Source of the DNA: Leishmania infantum JPCM5
Taxonomy: Eukaryota; Euglenozoa; Kinetoplastea; Trypanosomatida; Trypanosomatidae
Reading direction: 5' to 3'
Assembly: GCF_000002875.2 (NCBI RefSeq)
Contig: NC_009418.2
Span: 852,130 to 916,129 of the forward strand
Length of the DNA: 64,000 nt
Part shown: piece after piece, positions 19,679 to 29,747 of the stretch
Position numbering within the stretch: the first letter of the stretch is position 1
How the letters are laid out: every line of letters starts with the position of its first letter
Translations under genes and position numbers: made by a program
The notes under the pieces: generated by a model
The model's input: the letters and a program-made list of their open reading frames with translations, nothing else
What the model was told of the DNA's origin: nothing
The model's database searches: none

Positions 19679-20621
19679 GACGGCGCGCTGAGATACAGGA
19701 CGATTTGTAAAAAAAAGAAAAAGGGCAATCTATCCTTGGGTACGTCTATGTGAATATGCATCTCTACTACGCGTGGTTTCTCGTTCTCTCTGTAGCAACG
19801 TACAGGCCTGTCAATATGGGGACACATGCAAGAGGTGGTTGCTTGCTCGCGTCAGGGAAACACGGGGACTGCTCGATGCCACCTCCAGCGATTCACGTCG
19901 CAGTGATGTTCCGTGAGTCGCACCCGCGTTTATGTGATTTTGTTTTTGCGGATTCGCGTTTTGTACGACAGGTGGCAGGAGGTGAGGGGACGGCCGTCTC
20001 TCTCTCACTCTCTTCCTCGCCTCCTCCGTTCCGTGCAACGGCAGTGTGTGTGTGTGTGTGTGTGTGTGCAGGCGTATGTATGTGCGTTCGTGCCCGCAAG
20101 CTGCGACGACTGCATTGCAGTTAACAGGGATCATGAGCACGCACACGAAAAGGAAAAAAGGGAAAACGCATGAAAGCATGAAGGCGACAGGACGCAGAAG
20201 TGGACACAGAGCGTGAGCGAGGGGAAGGGAGGGGAGGAAGGCGGAGGAGGATGTTTTGCAGCGTTTGCGCATTTATCCGCCCCTATACCCCATGTGCGGT
20301 CTACTCAGCACGGCCGGCAGCGCTCATGCCCTGCACCGCTGAGCCTGCTGCATCGACGACAAGCATGGATGTCAGTTGAGCAACCGCCAGGAAACAGCCA
20401 CGCAAAAAGGGCGCCTGTTCCATAGGGGGCCTTTGTTTGTCTACTCTGGTGCGCGCGACATCTGCTCCGTGGAGCGGGCGACAGCGTCGAAATGAATCCT
20501 TTTTAAAGCGATGAAGGGGAATCAGCGAGTAGGAGTCCTCCCATCGTTCGCGGCCATGGAGCACGGTTAAGGAACGGGGCTCGAAAATGGCAAGCACGCC
20601 GCTGCGGTCTCCGGCGCCGCG
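19679..20621 (-). other. Intergenic region (Kelch acceptor; helicase 3' UTR)
   Basis: Contains the acceptor of the Kelch gene (polypyrimidine tract at 19708-19726, AG at 19689-19688) and a GT repeat at 20044-20068. The rest shows no gene. Confidence 0.6.
20044..20068. repeat. GT/AC dinucleotide microsatellite
   Basis: About twelve uninterrupted GT units lie in the presumed 3' UTR of the DEAH helicase gene. Confidence 0.9.
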
Positions 20622-22937
20622 CTACACACTCTCGCGCTCGGCTTTGCCCGCGTGTACGCTACTTTCCGCCTCACGAGCACGGCGCAGCACCTGCGCAATC
20701 TCGCCGTCTGGGATTTCGCTGAGGTCCGTGTAGAAGTCACTGACGTCCAGCAGCCAGCCCACCTCCACTGCTGAGGCGGTTCGGATAAACGTCCCGGAGT
20801 CCCCTTGCACTTCCAGACGGTCAAACACGATCCAGGTCGGAAGCGCGCGTGACTTGTGCGTCGCCGCAAGCACGGACTGACGATGCAGCGTCACACTCAA
20901 GGCGTCCCGGACGGTGCGGTAGACGCGCGTCGTCGGGTCCGCTCCAGCTGTATGGGTGATGGGTGCCACGGGAGTCAAGAAGGCGACCTGTGTGAAGAAT
21001 CCCTCCAGCACGGCCTTGCGGAGCGCCACCGTGTCCACGTACTCGCGCTCCGGGATGTAGGTGGACTGCACTGGTATCGTGAGTTGGCTCATTAACCGCC
21101 GCAGCTGGTTGTACACCTGCACCGCTTGCTGTAGGGTCTGGTGTCGTAGGTAGTTCTCGTAGCAGAAGCGTTTGCCGTTCTGCTGGTTCTTGAAGTACGC
21201 GTGAAAGACGCGAAAGAGCACAACGTGGTCGCCGTCGGCGTCGTCGAAGCGCGCGTGCGCCTCGCGAGCCTCGGCCAACCGCGATGGCGGGCGGCTGAAC
21301 GCGTTTCCAGCCTCCAGCATCGCCGCCACCACCGCGGCGTCGGCACCGCACCCGTGCTTGGGGGCCATGAGCAGCATTCGTGCCAAGCAGACATCCACAG
21401 GGAATACGGCCATGCGTCGGCCAAAGTCCGTGAGCTGAAGCCCGTCATCCACGGCGCCGAAGTACAAGAGCTGGTAGAAGGCGTCGCTCATGCCCTGGTC
21501 CGAGGGCGGGTCGATGAAGGGGAACTCACACGGGTTAGCGACGCCAAGCGTGAGCAGCAGCAGCACGGTGTTCACAATGTTCGTGCGTAGTATCTCCGGA
21601 TGCGTTTGATCGGGAAAAGTGGCAAAGTCGGCCGACGTGAAGAGGCGGAAGCACTTGCCAGGCCGCGTACGACCAGCGCGACCCTTGCGCTGTTCGGCGG
21701 AGGCCTTGCTAATAACCGCCGGCAGCAAGTAGTCCACGCGTGCCTCGGAGTTGTACAAGCTCTGCTTCTGATACCCGCAGTCCACAACGTAGACAATGCC
21801 GTCAATGGTGACGGACGTCTCGGCAATGTTCGTGGCCACGACAATCTTGCGCGTGTTGGGGGGATAGGTGGCAAACACCTTCTGCTGCTCCTGGAGGCTA
21901 AGAGAACCGTAGAGAGGCAGCACCACCACCTCCGTCGGCCGCGCCGGCCGCGCCAGGTCGTCCGCCGGCGTATTGAAAAGCGTCAAGTCCTTTCCGGGCC
22001 CCTGCACCGGCGCTTCTTGCTCCTTGGAGGCGGCCGCAGAGCTCGAGCCGAGGGCCTGGTGAAGTGCCGCGACAGCCCGCTCAATCTCCGCCTCGCCAGT
22101 CAAGAAGCAGAGGATATCCCCGGCCGGCTCGCGCTCATGCAGCTGAAGCACGCACGACACAGTCGCCTCCACGTAATCGCGCACCGGATGTGGCATGTAC
22201 AAGACGTCCACGTCGTGCATGCGCCCCGAGACGTGCACGAGGGGCGCACCGGGGAAGTAGGACTGAATCTTTGCCACGTCCAGCGTGGCCGACATGACCA
22301 CCAGTCGGAAAAGCGGACGCCGTGTGAGGAGTCGCTTCAGGAGGCCGAGAACCACATCCGTGTCGATCGTCCGCTCGTGCGCCTCGTCCACCACCACAAC
22401 ACTGTATTTTTGGAGGTCCGAATCCGTGAACGCTTCACGGAGCAGCATGCCATCCGTCATGTAGAGCACCCGCGTGGCGTCGCACTGGCGCGAGTCGAAG
22501 CGGACGTGGTAGCCGACATGCGCACCGAGGGGCACGTCCATTTCTTCGGCCACGCGAGTGGCAACGGAGATGGCCGCGATACGACGTGGCTGCGTACATG
22601 CGATGACGCCGGTGAAGGTGTCCTGCAGCTCCGCAAGAAAGTGAGGGACCTGCGTCGTCTTGCCGCTGCCCGTCTCGCCCACGAGCAACGTGACAGAGTT
22701 GGTTCGCACCGTCTCCTGTATAAGGTGGCGCTTCTCGAACACAGGAAGTCGCTGACGCGACTGCAACAGCTGACGGTAGCGGGCTGAGAAGGGTTGCCGC
22801 GTGAAAGGGCTCAATGCGGAGCTGGAGGTGCAGACAGCCACCTCAGGACGCTTCTTCGGGAGTTGGGAGACCAGTGTGTCGCCGAGGCCGGCCTCGCCGT
22901 TCTCGGCAGCCTCTTCGCGCACGCGCTTGAGGGCCAT
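20622..22937 (-). CDS. DEAH-box RNA helicase, Prp43/DHX15-like
   Basis: 771 residues from the ATG at 22937 (MALKRVREEA). Motif I GETGSGKT at 88-95, motif Ia TQPRRIAA, motif II DEAH in VVVVDEAHERTIDTD, motif III SAT, motif IV region ILCFLTGEAEIE, motif V NIAETSVTIDG and motif VI QRKGRAGRTRPGKC are all present, followed by winged-helix, HA2 and OB-fold regions. Length and the short N-terminal extension fit Prp43/DHX15, which disassembles spliceosomes and acts in ribosome assembly; Prp22 and Prp2 are longer. In kinetoplastids nearly all splicing is trans-splicing, so a role in trans-spliceosome recycling or rRNA maturation is inferred. The frame is open 37 codons further upstream, but that part crosses the predicted splice acceptor. 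Confidence 0.92.
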   Translation of the reverse strand: MALKRVREEAAENGEAGLGDTLVSQLPKKRPEVAVCTSSSALSPFTRQPFSARYRQLLQSRQRLPVFEKRHLIQETVRTNSVTLLVGETGSGKTTQVPHFLAELQDTFTGVIACTQPRRIAAISVATRVAEEMDVPLGAHVGYHVRFDSRQCDATRVLYMTDGMLLREAFTDSDLQKYSVVVVDEAHERTIDTDVVLGLLKRLLTRRPLFRLVVMSATLDVAKIQSYFPGAPLVHVSGRMHDVDVLYMPHPVRDYVEATVSCVLQLHEREPAGDILCFLTGEAEIERAVAALHQALGSSSAAASKEQEAPVQGPGKDLTLFNTPADDLARPARPTEVVVLPLYGSLSLQEQQKVFATYPPNTRKIVVATNIAETSVTIDGIVYVVDCGYQKQSLYNSEARVDYLLPAVISKASAEQRKGRAGRTRPGKCFRLFTSADFATFPDQTHPEILRTNIVNTVLLLLTLGVANPCEFPFIDPPSDQGMSDAFYQLLYFGAVDDGLQLTDFGRRMAVFPVDVCLARMLLMAPKHGCGADAAVVAAMLEAGNAFSRPPSRLAEAREAHARFDDADGDHVVLFRVFHAYFKNQQNGKRFCYENYLRHQTLQQAVQVYNQLRRLMSQLTIPVQSTYIPEREYVDTVALRKAVLEGFFTQVAFLTPVAPITHTAGADPTTRVYRTVRDALSVTLHRQSVLAATHKSRALPTWIVFDRLEVQGDSGTFIRTASAVEVGWLLDVSDFYTDLSEIPDGEIAQVLRRAREAESSVHAGKAERESV

Positions 22938-22945
22938 GAGGTGCG

Positions 22946-22998
22946 CTGTAGGCAATGTGCAAGATTTGCCACAATACAAAAAGAAAAGCAACGCAAGA
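22946..22998 (-). promoter_or_regulatory. Probable trans-splice acceptor for the DEAH helicase
   Basis: On the minus strand a T-rich stretch (about 22998-22976) leads to GCCTACAG, with the AG at 22947-22946, about 8 nt before the ATG at 22937. It favours this ATG over the one at 23048. Confidence 0.45.
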
Positions 22999-23592
22999 CG
23001 ATGGAGGGCGGGGTGCAAGAGCATGTGAGTTTTCACCCACGAGAGCATGTGTCACATGGCGGCAGACTTCGCTGCCATTCGCAGAGCTGAGGCAATGCGA
23101 CGTGATGGCGAGATTGGGAGGGGGAGGGCGGAGGGCGGAGGGCTCATTACCCGTAGATGCAACGCGCGTCAACCGCAATCAAATGAGCGAAGTGATGATG
23201 GTGATCAAAGACATAATTGCCGCCCTCTTTTCTTTCGCTATGCTCCACATTGCCCACTTTTGGTGTTGAGGTGATGCGCTTGACGGGGCCTAAGGAGCGC
23301 CCTCCCCCACCCCACCGGCACACGCACACACGCTTTTGCAGAGTGCGGGGATGAGGACAGAGGAAAAAAAAAGATAGAAGCACCACAGCAAAACAACAAC
23401 AAAAAAAAATGAAGCAACATGCAAAAGGTGAATCATGAACACATAGATGTGCGTGTGTGTGTGTGTGTGTTTGTGCACGATGGAGTCATCTGAGCCACAC
23501 AAAATTCACCCCACAGGGAAAAACGGAAGCCAGGTGAGGAAGCCACCGATCGAGTTGATGCCCCAATCCGCCGAAACGGGCGCACGCATACA

Positions 23593-23616
23593 GACACACA
23601 CACACACACACACACA
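23593..23616. repeat. CA/TG dinucleotide microsatellite
   Basis: Uninterrupted CA units in the presumed 3' UTR of the EHD-like gene. A GT tract 130 bp away (23452-23470) gives an inverted complementary pair. Confidence 0.85.
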
Positions 23617-24075
23617 GGGAAAGAAAACTGCATCGATGCTCCCATGGCATACGTGCGTCTGCAGCCGGAGACGGCGGCCCTCTACGCGGGGAAGGGGTCG
23701 ACGGAAGCATGTAACGCCTATAAGAAGAAGGCCCGAATCCCCCTCCCCACCCCCACCAGACCCCGCACGCGCACGACAAACGGCCATCGAGCATAAACAT
23801 GCGCAAGCAGCACTATCGCTGATTTTTTTATGGTACCGAGAAAGCGAGACGGAAGGGCGAGACCGCTGAGGCCAAGAGGTCGAAGAAGATCGAAACAAGT
23901 CCACATCGTCACTGTATCGTCAAAGACAAAACAAGAAGTTGCAACTCGTAATCGCTTCCCTGCTTCACCGATCCCTGCCCTATCCTTCCTTTATGGCACA
24001 CGCTTTTGGTCAGCGGCTTGTTTCTTTTTTGTGGGCGTCACGCGGTAAGGGGGTTGCCTCTCTCGTTTCTCTCCC

Positions 24076-25701
24076 CTACCGCTGTTGTTGTTGGGACTGT
24101 TGCTGTTGCATCTGCTGCTGCAGCATGGCCATTATACTTTGCATTGTGAGCTCCATCTGGTCATTCGAGGCCGTCGTTGCTGCGCCAGGGCTTGCCTGAC
24201 CAGTCGAGGGGCTACTAGCCTGCTGCTGCTGCTGCTGCGCGGCCAGCATCTGCAGCATCATCGTTAACATCTGCGCCTGCGTGTCGGTGGTAGACGAGAC
24301 ACTGCCTGCAGCAGGTGCTGCTGCAGGGGGCGGTGACACCACGGCTTTCGGGGTGGCGCTAGGTGGGTCATTGCCCCCAAGGCTTGCTACGGTAGCTGCC
24401 CTAGCCGGAGGCGCTGCACTGGCTCGCTGTTGCATATACTTGCGCTGAAGCTTAATGGCGTCGCGTTGCTCCCGCGGGTCGCTCATCGAGTATTCCTTGA
24501 GCGGCTGGAGCAGACGTGGGAGGTCTACGTCGATGGTGCTCTTGAGCAACTTGATCCACCCGCGCTTCTCCAGCTTCTCGATGTCAGGGAAGTCCTTCGA
24601 GTCGACCCTGGTCAGGAAGGCGCGCACATCCGCGCATGTGGGAAAACTGTTCTCGCTGGTGTGGTAGCGCGAAGCCAGGTCCTTTACGATGGTCTCGTAC
24701 TCCTCATAGAAGCGCTCTTTCGCCTTGTTTTTGCCAAAGACAGCCGGTAAGCGGGTTCGGTAGCTGGCGCAGATGAGCGCGAACAGCAGCACGTCACTCG
24801 CGCGTCGCATCATGGACGTGACGCGGCGATCGAGCGACTGCAGCGGGATCGTGACGATTAGCTCGTACAGCAAATCGTCTTTCTCCTTCTCAAAGAGCGC
24901 GTGGTCGGTGCCGTCGTGGTACGGTTTATCCCAGAAGCTGGACACGTACAGCCGCGGCGGCTCCGTTGAGTGGACCAAGTTCGACAAGTTCCAGTACAAG
25001 GAGCCGTACACTCGCATCAGCTCTTGTGCCCTCACTGAGTCGGCCTTGTTCATAACGATGCGTATCTTGCTCTCCTCGTGGAGGAGCGCCTTGCTGAACA
25101 CTTGCCGTAGTTCTGGCCCGGCGTCCAGTTTTGTCGGGTCAAACAAGAAGAAGACGAGGTCGCTCTTTTCAACAAACCATCGGCACACCTCGATGTAGTC
25201 GTATCGGCGGGAGTGCATATCGCCAGAAGCTTCAAGGATGCCAGGAGTGTCGATGAACGAGACGCAGCGCAGTATTGGGTGAGGTACCACCACACCGGCG
25301 AAGAACTCCGCAAACGCGTCGCCGAACTGCGAGAGACCGCGGTAGGGCAGTCGGCTGTCTGCCATGAGCACACGACCTGGGATCTGCTGGAACTGCTCGC
25401 CATACATGACGACGGTGAACTTGTCAGTAACGGGCTGCGGTCCTGTCATGAGATAATCGCCCTGCAGCAGGTAGTTGAGGAAGGAAGACTTGCCGGATGA
25501 GAAAGGCCCGAGAAACGTCACGAACGGCATTTTCTGCTTGATCGACTCAGCGAACCACGTGGGACGGAACACATTGTAGTTGTAGGAGGCCTCTACCGGC
25601 TCGATGCGGCTGGTGTAGAAATAACTCAGTTGCAGCAACGTCGACTCAAGATGGCGATCCCAAGCTTCCTTCTTCTTGAGCGCCTCCTGCATCTCGCTCA
25701 T
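24076..25701 (-). CDS. EHD-type dynamin-family GTPase lacking an EH domain
   Basis: 541 residues from the ATG at 25701. This start places the P-loop GPFSSGKSS at residues 65-73, close to its position in animal EHD proteins. Other G motifs are the switch Thr region (GPQPVTDKFTVVMYG), DTPG in FIDTPGILEASGD, and NKAD in RIVMNKADSVRAQ, followed by the helical domain. EHD proteins bind ATP or GTP, oligomerise on membranes and remodel endosomes and ciliary or flagellar-pocket membranes. The C-terminus (about 430-541) has no EH domain. It is Ala/Pro/Gln-rich, with one run of Gln after MLAAQ and a second at the very end. The frame is open 137 codons upstream, but that stretch encodes a pyrimidine-tract artefact (FLLFFSLFCLFSC) and lies before the predicted splice acceptor. 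Confidence 0.88.
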   Translation of the reverse strand: MSEMQEALKKKEAWDRHLESTLLQLSYFYTSRIEPVEASYNYNVFRPTWFAESIKQKMPFVTFLGPFSSGKSSFLNYLLQGDYLMTGPQPVTDKFTVVMYGEQFQQIPGRVLMADSRLPYRGLSQFGDAFAEFFAGVVVPHPILRCVSFIDTPGILEASGDMHSRRYDYIEVCRWFVEKSDLVFFLFDPTKLDAGPELRQVFSKALLHEESKIRIVMNKADSVRAQELMRVYGSLYWNLSNLVHSTEPPRLYVSSFWDKPYHDGTDHALFEKEKDDLLYELIVTIPLQSLDRRVTSMMRRASDVLLFALICASYRTRLPAVFGKNKAKERFYEEYETIVKDLASRYHTSENSFPTCADVRAFLTRVDSKDFPDIEKLEKRGWIKLLKSTIDVDLPRLLQPLKEYSMSDPREQRDAIKLQRKYMQQRASAAPPARAATVASLGGNDPPSATPKAVVSPPPAAAPAAGSVSSTTDTQAQMLTMMLQMLAAQQQQQQASSPSTGQASPGAATTASNDQMELTMQSIMAMLQQQMQQQQSQQQQR

Positions 25702-25858
25702 CTCATCGGGCGACAGCCAAGTCCGACTCAATACCTTTGCTCGCCTATCCGTTTGTACCGCTGTTCCTTTCACCCGCCTTGCAAGCAGGCAGTGAAGTCC
25801 GCGTACACGTGCGCAGGCAGACAGATGTGCGAAAGCGGCGCCAATGATGAGCACCAGC

Positions 25859-25927
25859 TTCACACCGCCCGTCACGCAAGAGAACAAGCAAAACAAAGAA
25901 AAAAACAGGAGGAAGGGAGAAGAAGGT
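25859..25927 (-). promoter_or_regulatory. Probable trans-splice acceptor for the EHD-like gene
   Basis: The minus strand has a strong pyrimidine tract at 25927-25889 (CCTTCTTCTCCCTTCCTCCT and onward) and the next good AG at 25860-25859 (GTGAAG). This implies a 5' UTR of about 157 nt and the ATG at 25701. Confidence 0.4.
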
Positions 25928-26162
25928 GAGGGTCCGGCCAGCCGCATACACGACAGTGCATGAGAGGGAGAGCTGCTGGTGTCGTCTTTTGGGGGGCTAT
26001 TAAGTTTTTCTTTGAAAACGCGTTGTTCTTCCTTTTGTTGTGTGGAGAGTGAAGGGAGGGGGCGGTGCAGTGTACCACGCATCCGTTTCTCTGCCGTGCA
26101 GCACGAGGTCACACTCCGCTCAGCCCCCCAGCTCCCTCCCCCTACAAATGGTCCTGTGTCAC

Positions 26163-26700
26163 ACGCCCCCCCCCATTGCGATGGGGCCAGGCAACGCTAG
26201 ACGCGCGCGCGCCAGCGATGCACCGACTCAGCCTTGCGAGCACGGCTCCTCTGCCTCGACCTCTGCCTACCCAACCCCGCTCGGCAGGTGGCCTCACAGC
26301 CGCTCCCCATCATGCAGGCTGCCATCCCCTGGCGCATCCCCATCAGGGTAGCCCAGGCGCCCTTCATCCCTATGTGCAGCGTGAGGGTCGGGTAAAGCAC
26401 GCTCAAACCGCGCCAACACCCTGCCGAATCATATGAAAGGCGTAGACTTGTTCACTGGCGCCGGTCGCCCCGAGGCCACACCGTCCAGGACCTGAATGCC
26501 AACCTCACGGTGGCACTAAATCGCTCTGGCCGCTCCATGCGCCGTAGGCACCTGGCCGTGGCGCCCCCAGAGAGGGTTCGGCATTTGGCGCGGAGAGGGC
26601 GGAGGGGCTGCTTGGCTCCCCCCTCCCCATAGTGTTGCGGTACTGGGCCCTGAGATAGCCCGCAGCGAGAGGAGTGTCCACCTCGTCATCGGGGCGTCGG
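26163..26700. mobile_element. SIDER-like degenerate retroposon, copy A
   Basis: About 0.54 kb that aligns by eye over its whole length with 46552-47066. Shared blocks in the same order are a C-run with CCCATCGC/CCATTGC, CTCAGCC..GCGAG..CACGGC, CCCCATCATGCAGG, GGCGCATCCC/GGTGCATCCC, GCAGCGTGAGGG, CGCCAACACCCTGC, CGTCCAGGAC, CGTAGGCAC, GGAGGGGCTGCTTGGCTC and TCATCGGGG. The sequence agrees with my memory of the abundant Leishmania SIDER2 family, short non-coding elements derived from ingi/L1Tc-type retroposons and concentrated in 3' UTRs, where they can destabilise mRNA. Here it lies in the presumed 3' UTR of the gene at 27468. Orientation and exact ends are not determined; no clear target duplication was seen. 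Confidence 0.75.
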
Positions 26701-27467
26701 AGAGGTGAAAACGAAAGCGCGCAGAACGAGCATGCTAAGACAGAAAAAGCACAGCAAAGAAAAGAACGACGATACGGCGGTGCGTGCGCGAAGGTGCAAC
26801 ACCGACACGCGCGCACACACACTCTCTGCCCTTTGCTGAGTTGCTTCTGCGCCGCCGCAGGGATCATGGGAGCGCGGAAAACACAGGAACAGAGAGAGTA
26901 GGATAATCGGGAGCGAGAGCGAGAAGCGTCGACGACACGACGCTCCTGACAGCGCCTGTGTCACAGCTAAAATAAAAAGATGCCCACACGAAACCTTCAG
27001 GCGCACACGACCAGAGAGCCGCGACACTTTCGTGCTCCGTTGCGCAAGCGCTTCCGCATCACTGCGTCGACACCGTCAAGACGCGTGAGGCGCGTCGGAG
27101 AAGCAGCCACAGGGGGTGAGCGCGGGAGCGCGCCAACGAGGCTGCCTTTACCCCGTGTCGCTGCCTCACCAGAAGACTTTTGCAGTCCTCCCACGTGCAA
27201 CAGCAGAAGCAAGGAGAGCGATATAAAAATGCGCAAATAAGATTTGCACGCAACCCAGCGAGCACCACTACCCGAGCGCACGCACGCGCAGTTGCGGCAT
27301 CGCCGCTCGTGCAACAATATCCACAGCGCAGTCCAACGCGTTCACGGATTGCAGCGCTGTTGTGCCGTCAAGTACGTGCTCATCATCAGATGGCTATGAA
27401 GACCGTTGTAAACTATCCGCGTAAAGTGTTTTGGTCCGCGACGCAGAGTAACAGACGCTTGCAGGTC

Positions 27468-29747
27468 CTAGAGGATTTCGGCCAGGTCCCCAAAGGCGTA
27501 CTGGATCAGCGACTCTAGAGTCATCTCCGGTTGACGATGCAGTCCTGCCTCGACACCGCTGCCGCTGGGTCTCATTGCATCGATAGCAGGAGATGAAGCG
27601 GGTGCGGAGGTAGCACTCAAGCTCGCTGGCGAGAAGCGCGCATCTTTCTCGCTGCTAAAGGAGGCGTCGTCGTCTTCCGTGGCCGTCGCCGAGGCTGGCC
27701 GGCGCAGCAGACCACGCACACCGCCTCCCTCTTGGTAAAGGGTGGTCGAGGAAGCTACTTCAGAGACGCCGCGGTGCAAATCGCCCCCGCCGCGACTGGA
27801 CCCCCTCACCAAGCGCGGCTGTTCCGGGATAAAGTACTCTTCTGCCAGCGGAAGAAAGGCACGAATCGCCAGTGGCGTATTGAAGGTGATGCACGGGCCG
27901 CGGAATGCGCCCGCAGGGGAAGTTGGCGAGAACAAGAAAGACGATGACGTGACAGACACGATGGAGTTGTCACCGCGAAGCGGGGAGGCCGCGTTCGGCC
28001 GAACAGATGAGGCGGCGCACGACACCTCCTGATGCTGCAACTGATTCTCCTGCTCTTGCTGGGCTGATTGGCTGGCGTAGAGTACTCCCACCGCGCGAGG
28101 GCACATGTGAGTGCCAGCCGTGGCAGCAGCTGTGCTACCAATCCCTTGTTGCATCCATGTCGCCGTGCCTTGCCACCGACGGGCACGGCGCGTGCCAGCC
28201 GTGTCAAGAAGCTCTCGCGTCACACCGTTGCGCAGCTGACGCAGGACCTCCATCGAAACCGCCTGAGACGCGAAAAACGCCGCCGACGTCGACGAGGCCC
28301 CCGTCGCCAGAGCGGAGAGGCCGCCGGCCCCCACGTAGCTCGGCAGTCGCGCGCCTTCCAAAACCGCTACGGAGAACATGTCCGCATCCCACGCGTACGC
28401 CAGCTCCAGCGCGTCCTCCACCACCGCCTGCGCGGCCGCAGCCAGTGTAGCGTCCTGCGCGGGGTTCCACAAGAGAACGACGTTGGCACCCCACAGTCGA
28501 GTCGTGAACAGAACCCGTAGAACAGGGTGGTTTGCCAAGGGTTGAAAGCGGTCACGGCAGCTGTGCCCAGCTCCCAGCAGCAGCTCCGGCGCCTTGCAGC
28601 TCTGCATCACATCCATCGCGGCGGACTCGGAGCCGATGAAGAGCAGCACAGAGTGGCGGGTGTGTGCGAGGCGGAGAAGGTGCTCCTCTGCCGCGCTCGA
28701 AACAGACGATGCGATGGCGCCAAGCTGAGTGCCGCTGCAGCACCCGAGACAGCGCGACAGTGCCGAGACGGGTGAGATATCCAGAATGATGGGTTGAAGG
28801 GCTGAATCCTGCGATCGTTTCGATGGGGACCGCGTCCAAGACGCCGCGGCAGCCGCGGACGCATCGCTGACTTCATTACTCAGCTTGATGGTGCGCACGG
28901 GCACCAGACGGACGGGCGAGAACGGAGCGACGGCGGTGTTGCAACGGCGCGGGTTCGAGGAAGCGACTTTGCGCACCTCGGCGAATCGACTGACGTCGAC
29001 CTCGGCACGATAGGGGCTGCCGCCGGCACCTGCGCCGTCGCCTCCGTTTGCCCAGCCAAGCGACTGCTGTTTGCGATTGGCAGCCGCGACGGCATCCGGA
29101 GCCGAAGTTGTGAGAAACCGCCAAAACGTCTCTTGCAGCTCCGCCTCCAGTCGCTGCTCCGCCTCTGCACAGCGGCGCTCAGCAGCATCCAGCTCCTGCT
29201 GCTGCTGAAGAACCACTCGCTCTGTGACGGCAGAGTCCACAATCATATCCGTCGCTGCATGATTGTCCGTCACCTCAAGCAAGGAGTCTAGCTGGTGCTG
29301 GTGGCGTGCGCGGAGCGCGTTCACCATCACCGCGTTTGACTCTACGAGCGCGGCAAATTGCGCATTGAACTGCAGAAAGAGGTGAGCCGCGGCGCGCAGA
29401 AGCTCCACGTTCCGACTCACAAGTGTGAGCAGCCACAAGAGCGACGAGGATGACAGCGTAGCGGGCACATCGGCGGGTGTGCCGCCCGCGCTGTCCGGTC
29501 CTGAGGTCGTTGGACTGACTTGGTCACTGCTGTCTTGCTCGCTGGCAGTGAAGATGGGGCATGCATCAGTGAGGTGATAGCGAAACGGTGATGCCTCAGA
29601 AGTGACGGCGCACGTGCTTTGACCGACGCCGGCGCGAGCTTGCGCAGACGCCTTCGTTGAGCAGGCTAGTTGGGCAGAAGGGACAAGGTAGGTGTCCCAC
29701 GACGCCACCAGTGCCACCATCGGGTCCACCTCGGCAGGCGCCTCCAT
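27468..29747 (-). CDS. Hypothetical protein with helical N-terminal half
   Basis: 759 residues from an ATG at 29747; a TTTTAG acceptor (AG at 29773-29772) lies 24 nt upstream. Residues about 95-215 are alpha-helical and partly coiled-coil (VLQQQQELDAAERRCAEAEQ). The centre (about 255-480) looks globular and hydrophobic (RLVPVRTIKLSNEV, HSVLLFIGSESAAMDVMQ, VLRVLFTTRLWGANVVLLWN). The C-terminal third is Ser/Ala/Gly-rich and probably disordered until a short conserved-looking end (MTLESLIQYAFGDLAEIL). I recognise no family and see no signal peptide or membrane helix. It is taken as real because of its length, codon pattern and acceptor. Confidence 0.8.
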   Translation of the reverse strand: MEAPAEVDPMVALVASWDTYLVPSAQLACSTKASAQARAGVGQSTCAVTSEASPFRYHLTDACPIFTASEQDSSDQVSPTTSGPDSAGGTPADVPATLSSSSLLWLLTLVSRNVELLRAAAHLFLQFNAQFAALVESNAVMVNALRARHQHQLDSLLEVTDNHAATDMIVDSAVTERVVLQQQQELDAAERRCAEAEQRLEAELQETFWRFLTTSAPDAVAAANRKQQSLGWANGGDGAGAGGSPYRAEVDVSRFAEVRKVASSNPRRCNTAVAPFSPVRLVPVRTIKLSNEVSDASAAAAASWTRSPSKRSQDSALQPIILDISPVSALSRCLGCCSGTQLGAIASSVSSAAEEHLLRLAHTRHSVLLFIGSESAAMDVMQSCKAPELLLGAGHSCRDRFQPLANHPVLRVLFTTRLWGANVVLLWNPAQDATLAAAAQAVVEDALELAYAWDADMFSVAVLEGARLPSYVGAGGLSALATGASSTSAAFFASQAVSMEVLRQLRNGVTRELLDTAGTRRARRWQGTATWMQQGIGSTAAATAGTHMCPRAVGVLYASQSAQQEQENQLQHQEVSCAASSVRPNAASPLRGDNSIVSVTSSSFLFSPTSPAGAFRGPCITFNTPLAIRAFLPLAEEYFIPEQPRLVRGSSRGGGDLHRGVSEVASSTTLYQEGGGVRGLLRRPASATATEDDDASFSSEKDARFSPASLSATSAPASSPAIDAMRPSGSGVEAGLHRQPEMTLESLIQYAFGDLAEIL

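Larger units (their letters stand above)
22938..24075 (-). other. Intergenic region (3' UTR of the EHD gene)
   Basis: Holds a GT repeat (23452-23470), a CA repeat (23593-23616) and A-rich runs near 23366 and 23401 (T tracts on the transcribed strand). No gene seen. Confidence 0.6.
25702..27467 (-). other. Intergenic region with a SIDER-like element
   Basis: Right to left on the transcribed strand: 3' UTR of the gene ending at 27468, the SIDER-like repeat at about 26700-26163, then the acceptor and 5' UTR of the EHD-like gene. No coding sequence seen. Confidence 0.6.
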
